Positions 6,461 through 8,255 of a stretch of 8,255 bases of DNA are shown piece after piece; position 1 is the stretch's first letter, and each line of letters starts with the position of its first letter. The position numbers and the translations under genes were made by a program. The notes under the pieces are model-generated. The model ran no database searches and was not told the origin of the DNA. It saw only the letters and a program-made list of their open reading frames with translations. The stretch comes from Methanobacterium sp. (GTDB lineage Archaea; Methanobacteriota; Methanobacteria; Methanobacteriales; Methanobacteriaceae): assembly GCA_028682985.1 (NCBI GenBank), contig JAJRAE010000245.1, positions 1-8,255 of the forward strand, read 5' to 3'.

Positions 6461-6472
6461 ATAAATTTATAT
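6461..6472 (+). promoter_or_regulatory. Possible TATA box for the small membrane protein gene
   Basis: ATAAATTTATAT is identical to the 12-mer at 4161-4172 in front of the coiled-coil gene. It directly abuts the dyad at 6473-6483, an arrangement suited to repression. Initiation near 6490-6495 would give a leader of about 140 nt. A TTTAAAAT at 6518-6525 is an alternative with a shorter leader. Confidence 0.4.
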
Positions 6473-6496
6473 TTCCCTGGGAACTCATGATGAGTT
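6473..6496. promoter_or_regulatory. Putative operator 2: overlapping palindromes beside the TATA-like box
   Basis: Two dyads overlap by two bases. TTCCCTGGGAA (6473-6483) is a perfect 11-bp palindrome around a single central base. AACTCATGATGAGTT (6482-6496) is a perfect 15-bp palindrome, also with a single central base. Their centres (6478 and 6489) are 11 bp apart, placing them on the same face of the helix. They touch the ATAAATTTATAT element, so a bound protein would block or assist initiation. Confidence 0.5.
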
Positions 6497-6530
6497 ATTA
6501 TTAGAGTTATCAGGAGCTTTAAAATAGATT

Positions 6531-6559
6531 TTCCCAATTCTGTCCCAAAACGTTCCCAA
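6531..6559 (+). repeat. Three TCCCAA direct repeats at exact 11-bp spacing
   Basis: TCCCAA occurs at 6532-6537, 6543-6548 and 6554-6559; two copies are TTCCCAA. The steps are exactly 11 bp, about one helical turn. The motif matches a half-site of the upstream dyads (TTCCCAGGGAA), which suggests cooperative binding of the same regulator along one face of the DNA. Confidence 0.6.
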
Positions 6560-6619
6560 ATCTATACCACATTACTTGACGAAAAGTTCTTAAACCATTG
6601 TCCAGTGATCAATTTGTAA

Positions 6620-6628
6620 AGGTGATCA
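6620..6628 (+). promoter_or_regulatory. Strong ribosome binding site deciding a TTG start
   Basis: AGGTGATCA closely complements the archaeal 16S rRNA 3' end (GGAGGTGATC-type site). GGTGA ends 6 nt before the TTG at 6632, which supports that non-ATG start over the in-frame ATG at 6647. Confidence 0.7.
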
Positions 6629-6631
6629 TTT

Positions 6632-6940
6632 TTGAAAAAGGAAGAAATGTTTGGAAGACTTAAGCTGATTGTTATAATTGCCCTGGTTATTGGAATGGTA
6701 GGAGCGGTATCTTTCCTTATTTATGGATTCACCTTCATTTGGCAGGCTATGGCAGCCACCATGATGAGCATTTTACTGGCCATCATGGCCGTCTTTTTCA
6801 TATTACTCTCCATATATCTCTGGATTAAAAATTTCATGATAAAAAGAGAATATAAAAGGGTTGAAGAGGAAAATGAACGTTTAAGACGGAATTTAAAGAA
6901 TTGCAATAAGAAAGTTCGGGAAAGTAAATCATCTGAATAG
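6632..6940 (+). CDS. Small membrane protein: two helices and a cytoplasmic coiled-coil tail
   Basis: I do not recognise this 102-residue protein. The TTG start is chosen because of the strong ribosome binding site 6 nt upstream. Residues 1-9 are charged. Two hydrophobic segments follow, at about 10-34 (LKLIVIIALVIGMVGAVSFL) and 38-66 (with AMAATMMSILLAIMAVFFILL). The last 35 residues are basic and acidic in alternation (KREYKRVEEENERLRRNLKNCNKKVRESKSSE) and should form a short coiled coil. The positive-inside rule places both ends in the cytoplasm as a helical hairpin. The gene stands alone between the elaborate upstream control region and a T7 tract. Its size and layout fit a small regulatory or scaffold membrane protein, but no function can be assigned. 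Confidence 0.72.
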   Translation: MKKEEMFGRLKLIVIIALVIGMVGAVSFLIYGFTFIWQAMAATMMSILLAIMAVFFILLSIYLWIKNFMIKREYKRVEEENERLRRNLKNCNKKVRESKSSE

Positions 6941-6965
6941 ACTAATAATTAAGTAAAACAACTAA

Positions 6966-6972
6966 TTTTTTT
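6966..6972 (+). terminator. U-tract terminator after the small membrane protein gene
   Basis: Seven consecutive T occur 26 nt after the TAG stop, without a GC hairpin, consistent with archaeal intrinsic termination. Confidence 0.5.
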
Positions 6973-7016
6973 AGCAAATATGGTAGAATCTCTTTATGAA
7001 ATTCAACAATAAAATA

Positions 7017-7028
7017 AGAAACGTTTCT
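7017..7028. promoter_or_regulatory. 12-bp palindrome upstream of the Ku gene, possible operator
   Basis: AGAAACGTTTCT is a perfect 12-bp palindrome about 100 nt before the Ku start and 14 nt upstream of a TATA-like element. Palindromes of this length are expected about twice by chance in a window this size, so only its position makes it notable. Confidence 0.3.
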
Positions 7029-7041
7029 AATATCTGCTACG

Positions 7042-7049
7042 TTTATATG
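7042..7049 (+). promoter_or_regulatory. Possible TATA box for the Ku-ligase operon
   Basis: TTTATATG lies 79-86 nt before the TTG start. Initiation near 7072 would leave a leader of about 55 nt containing the GAGGTG ribosome binding site. A second element, CATATAAATA at 7103-7112, is too close to the start to leave that site in the transcript. Confidence 0.4.
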
Positions 7050-7127
7050 AATCTTATTTTTATCTAGACTGTGGTTTGAAAAATTTTAATAATCTCCAGA
7101 GCCATATAAATAGATAGAGGTGTTATT

Positions 7128-7898
7128 TTGAGATCTATATGGACAGGTCATGTTGTTTTTGGTACTATTTTCATCCCGGTCAGGTTGTATGCTGCCAGCG
7201 GAAATCTTCATGTTAACTTCCACCAGGTGCATAAAGAAGACTGTGGAAGAGTTCGTTACAAGAAGGTTTGTGAAAAGGATGGCAAGGAATTATCCCGGGA
7301 TGAAATAGGAAAAGCGTATATCATCGCAGGTGAATGCTTGCAATTCACAGATGAGGAGATAGAGGCCCTGAAGCCGGTCACTACTAAAACTATGGAGATA
7401 CAGGGTTTTTGCAGCTTTGATGATATACCGGTATTGGCCATGAGCAAACCATATTATTTGGGAACTGAATCACCATCCCGGGGTGGTGTAGGACAGAGTT
7501 TCCAGTTGCTAAGAGAAGCCGCCCTTAAAAGGGATAAAGTGGCTGTGGTTAAATGGGTGGCCCGTACCAATGAATACTTGGGAATACTGCAGCCCCACCA
7601 AAACGGATTCCTGCTTAAACAGCTTCTCTATCACGAACAGGTGCGTTCCTTGGATGAAATTGAGATAATAGATGCTGAGGTGAACCCGGAGCTGGTGGAG
7701 AAGGGAGCCCAGGTGGTTGATAACATGGATTTCCAGTTCAAATGGGAAGAATACACAGAAACTTACACCCGAGAGGTTAGGGAGCTCATAGAGAAGAAGG
7801 CCCTGGGAGAACCTATAGAAATACCTGAATTCAAACCACCCGAAGTAAGATCTCTGGAAGCCGAGCTTGAAAGAATGCTGGCTACAGCCGAGGAATAA
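7128..7898 (+). CDS. ku: Ku DNA end-binding protein (prokaryotic NHEJ)
   Basis: The 256-residue protein should form a ring-shaped homodimer that threads onto double-strand DNA ends and recruits a ligase. The opening MRSIWTGHVVFGTIFIPVRLYAA is the hallmark of bacterial-type Ku. It is followed by FHQVHKEDCGRVRYKKVC (31-48), the TDEEIEALKP block (74-83), the KPYYLG block (107-112), and an LLREAL...KVAVVKWVAR region (127-146). The protein stops soon after the core at about 255 residues and so lacks the long basic tail found in many bacterial Ku proteins. The start is TTG with GAGGTG 5 nt upstream; the residues fit the family from position 1. The downstream gene, 51 nt away, encodes an ATP-dependent DNA ligase, so the pair is a probable operon. 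Identification is firm; NHEJ activity is inferred from the pairing. Confidence 0.95.
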   Translation: MRSIWTGHVVFGTIFIPVRLYAASGNLHVNFHQVHKEDCGRVRYKKVCEKDGKELSRDEIGKAYIIAGECLQFTDEEIEALKPVTTKTMEIQGFCSFDDIPVLAMSKPYYLGTESPSRGGVGQSFQLLREAALKRDKVAVVKWVARTNEYLGILQPHQNGFLLKQLLYHEQVRSLDEIEIIDAEVNPELVEKGAQVVDNMDFQFKWEEYTETYTREVRELIEKKALGEPIEIPEFKPPEVRSLEAELERMLATAEE

Positions 7899-7903
7899 TT
7901 CTA

Positions 7904-7921
7904 TAATCTAAGAGTAGATTA
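7904..7921 (+). other. Stem-loop between Ku and ligase genes
   Basis: TAATCTA and TAGATTA pair perfectly as a 7-bp stem around the 4-nt loop AGAG. No T tract follows, so it is unlikely to be a terminator. It might be an mRNA processing or stabilising element between the two cistrons, or chance. Confidence 0.4.
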
Positions 7922-7949
7922 ATCAGATACAATGGAGACAGTTAGTTAA

Positions 7950-8255
7950 ATGATAGAACCCATGCTCGCCAAGCTGGCCAGCCCCGACATACATCTAACA
8001 GGAAGCTGGATCAGCGAACCCAAATATGATGGGCAGAGACTCATTGCAGAGAGTGAGGGGAAGACTATGAAATTATGGACCCGAAGACATCTGCAGGTTG
8101 CCCGTAAATTCCCGGAACTCACTGAGTCTCTTCGTAAGAACCTGGAAAGCGACCAGTGGATGTTGGATGGTGAACTCACCGTACCAGGCGGGTTGGGTCA
8201 GTTAATAAACCGTAATGTTGAGGATGAATTCCGCATAAAGATTCTGGCCAAAAAA
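7950..8255 (+). CDS. ATP-dependent DNA ligase, N-terminal part (LigD/LigC-like; 3' end outside window)
   Basis: The frame is open from the ATG at 7950 to the window edge, giving 102 codons. It opens MIEPMLAKLA and reaches the adenylation motif I at once: EPKYDGQR, with Lys25 as the predicted AMP-accepting residue. LWTRRH (42-47) fits motif Ia and MLDGEL (71-76) fits motif III with its metal-binding Glu. Because motif I lies at residue 25, there is no N-terminal DNA-binding domain of the kind found in the roughly 550-residue archaeal replicative ligase. This matches the compact NHEJ ligases and the ligase domain of bacterial LigD. GGAG lies 12 nt before the ATG. Position directly after Ku supports a role in end joining. 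Whether polymerase or phosphoesterase domains follow cannot be seen. Confidence 0.93.
   Translation, partial: MIEPMLAKLASPDIHLTGSWISEPKYDGQRLIAESEGKTMKLWTRRHLQVARKFPELTESLRKNLESDQWMLDGELTVPGGLGQLINRNVEDEFRIKILAKK

Larger units (their letters stand above)
6316..6631. other. Divergent regulatory spacer rich in dyads and short direct repeats
   Basis: This 316-nt gap separates the leftward BPL_N-like gene from the rightward membrane protein gene. I find no ORF of note and no recognised RNA. It holds a possible leftward TATA box (6373-6382), two TTCCC/GGGAA dyads, a 15-bp palindrome, a TATA-like element between the dyads, three TCCCAA repeats at 11-bp spacing, and two GTGATCA copies (6605-6611 and 6622-6628), the second forming the ribosome binding site of the next gene. 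Confidence 0.7.

Noticed and set aside
6487..6493. ATGATGA resembling a C box of an archaeal C/D guide RNA
   Set aside because: No CTGA D box follows at a suitable distance on the plus strand, and the bases are better explained as part of the 15-bp palindrome.
6484..6631. Riboswitch in the long leader of the small membrane protein gene
   Set aside because: No conserved riboswitch core was recognised; the structure there is short DNA-type dyads and spaced repeats.
7946..8179. Leftward 77-codon open frame at the right edge
   Set aside because: It lies opposite the DNA ligase start, whose adenylation motif EPKYDGQR is unmistakable on the plus strand.

Overview
The window looks like a chromosomal stretch from a methanogenic archaeon, most likely Methanobacterium or a close relative. 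This is inferred from several traits together: AT-rich spacers with TATA-like boxes, U-tract stops without strong GC hairpins, GGAGGTGAT-type ribosome binding sites, TTG starts, exported proteins crowded with N-x-S/T sequons, and a COG1453-type aldo/keto reductase. No rRNA, tRNA, CRISPR array, transposase or integrase was seen.

Left part (1-3121), rightward and metabolic. It holds the C-terminal end of a DUF1697 protein, a complete pyridoxal-phosphate glutamate decarboxylase of the E. coli GadB type, and an aldo/keto reductase with a C-terminal two-cluster ferredoxin domain. The genes are separately spaced and do not form an obvious pathway.

Middle part (3154-6315), mainly exported proteins. 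A secreted protein with the His-Gly and Ala-Cys signature of caspase/gingipain-like (clan CD) folds reads rightward. A small coiled-coil protein follows. Convergent to these are two leftward genes for secreted, sequon-rich proteins. One is a C39-like peptidase whose catalytic Cys position reads Ser. The other has a BPL_N/class I glutamine-amidotransferase-like domain with an intact Cys and His-Pro-Glu. Three cysteine-hydrolase-type folds in one exported neighbourhood is the most unusual feature of the window. A cell-surface or pseudomurein-related role is only a guess.

The divergent spacer at 6316-6631 carries a dense set of dyad and direct repeats built on TTCCCA/TGGGAA, spaced at 11 and 50 bp. 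They look like operator sites for one regulator. They lie before a small two-helix membrane protein that starts with TTG behind a near-perfect ribosome binding site.

Right part (7128-8255), DNA repair. A compact Ku gene is followed after 51 nt by the start of an ATP-dependent DNA ligase that begins directly with the adenylation domain and runs off the window. Together they form a two-gene non-homologous end-joining module of bacterial type, which is uncommon in archaea.
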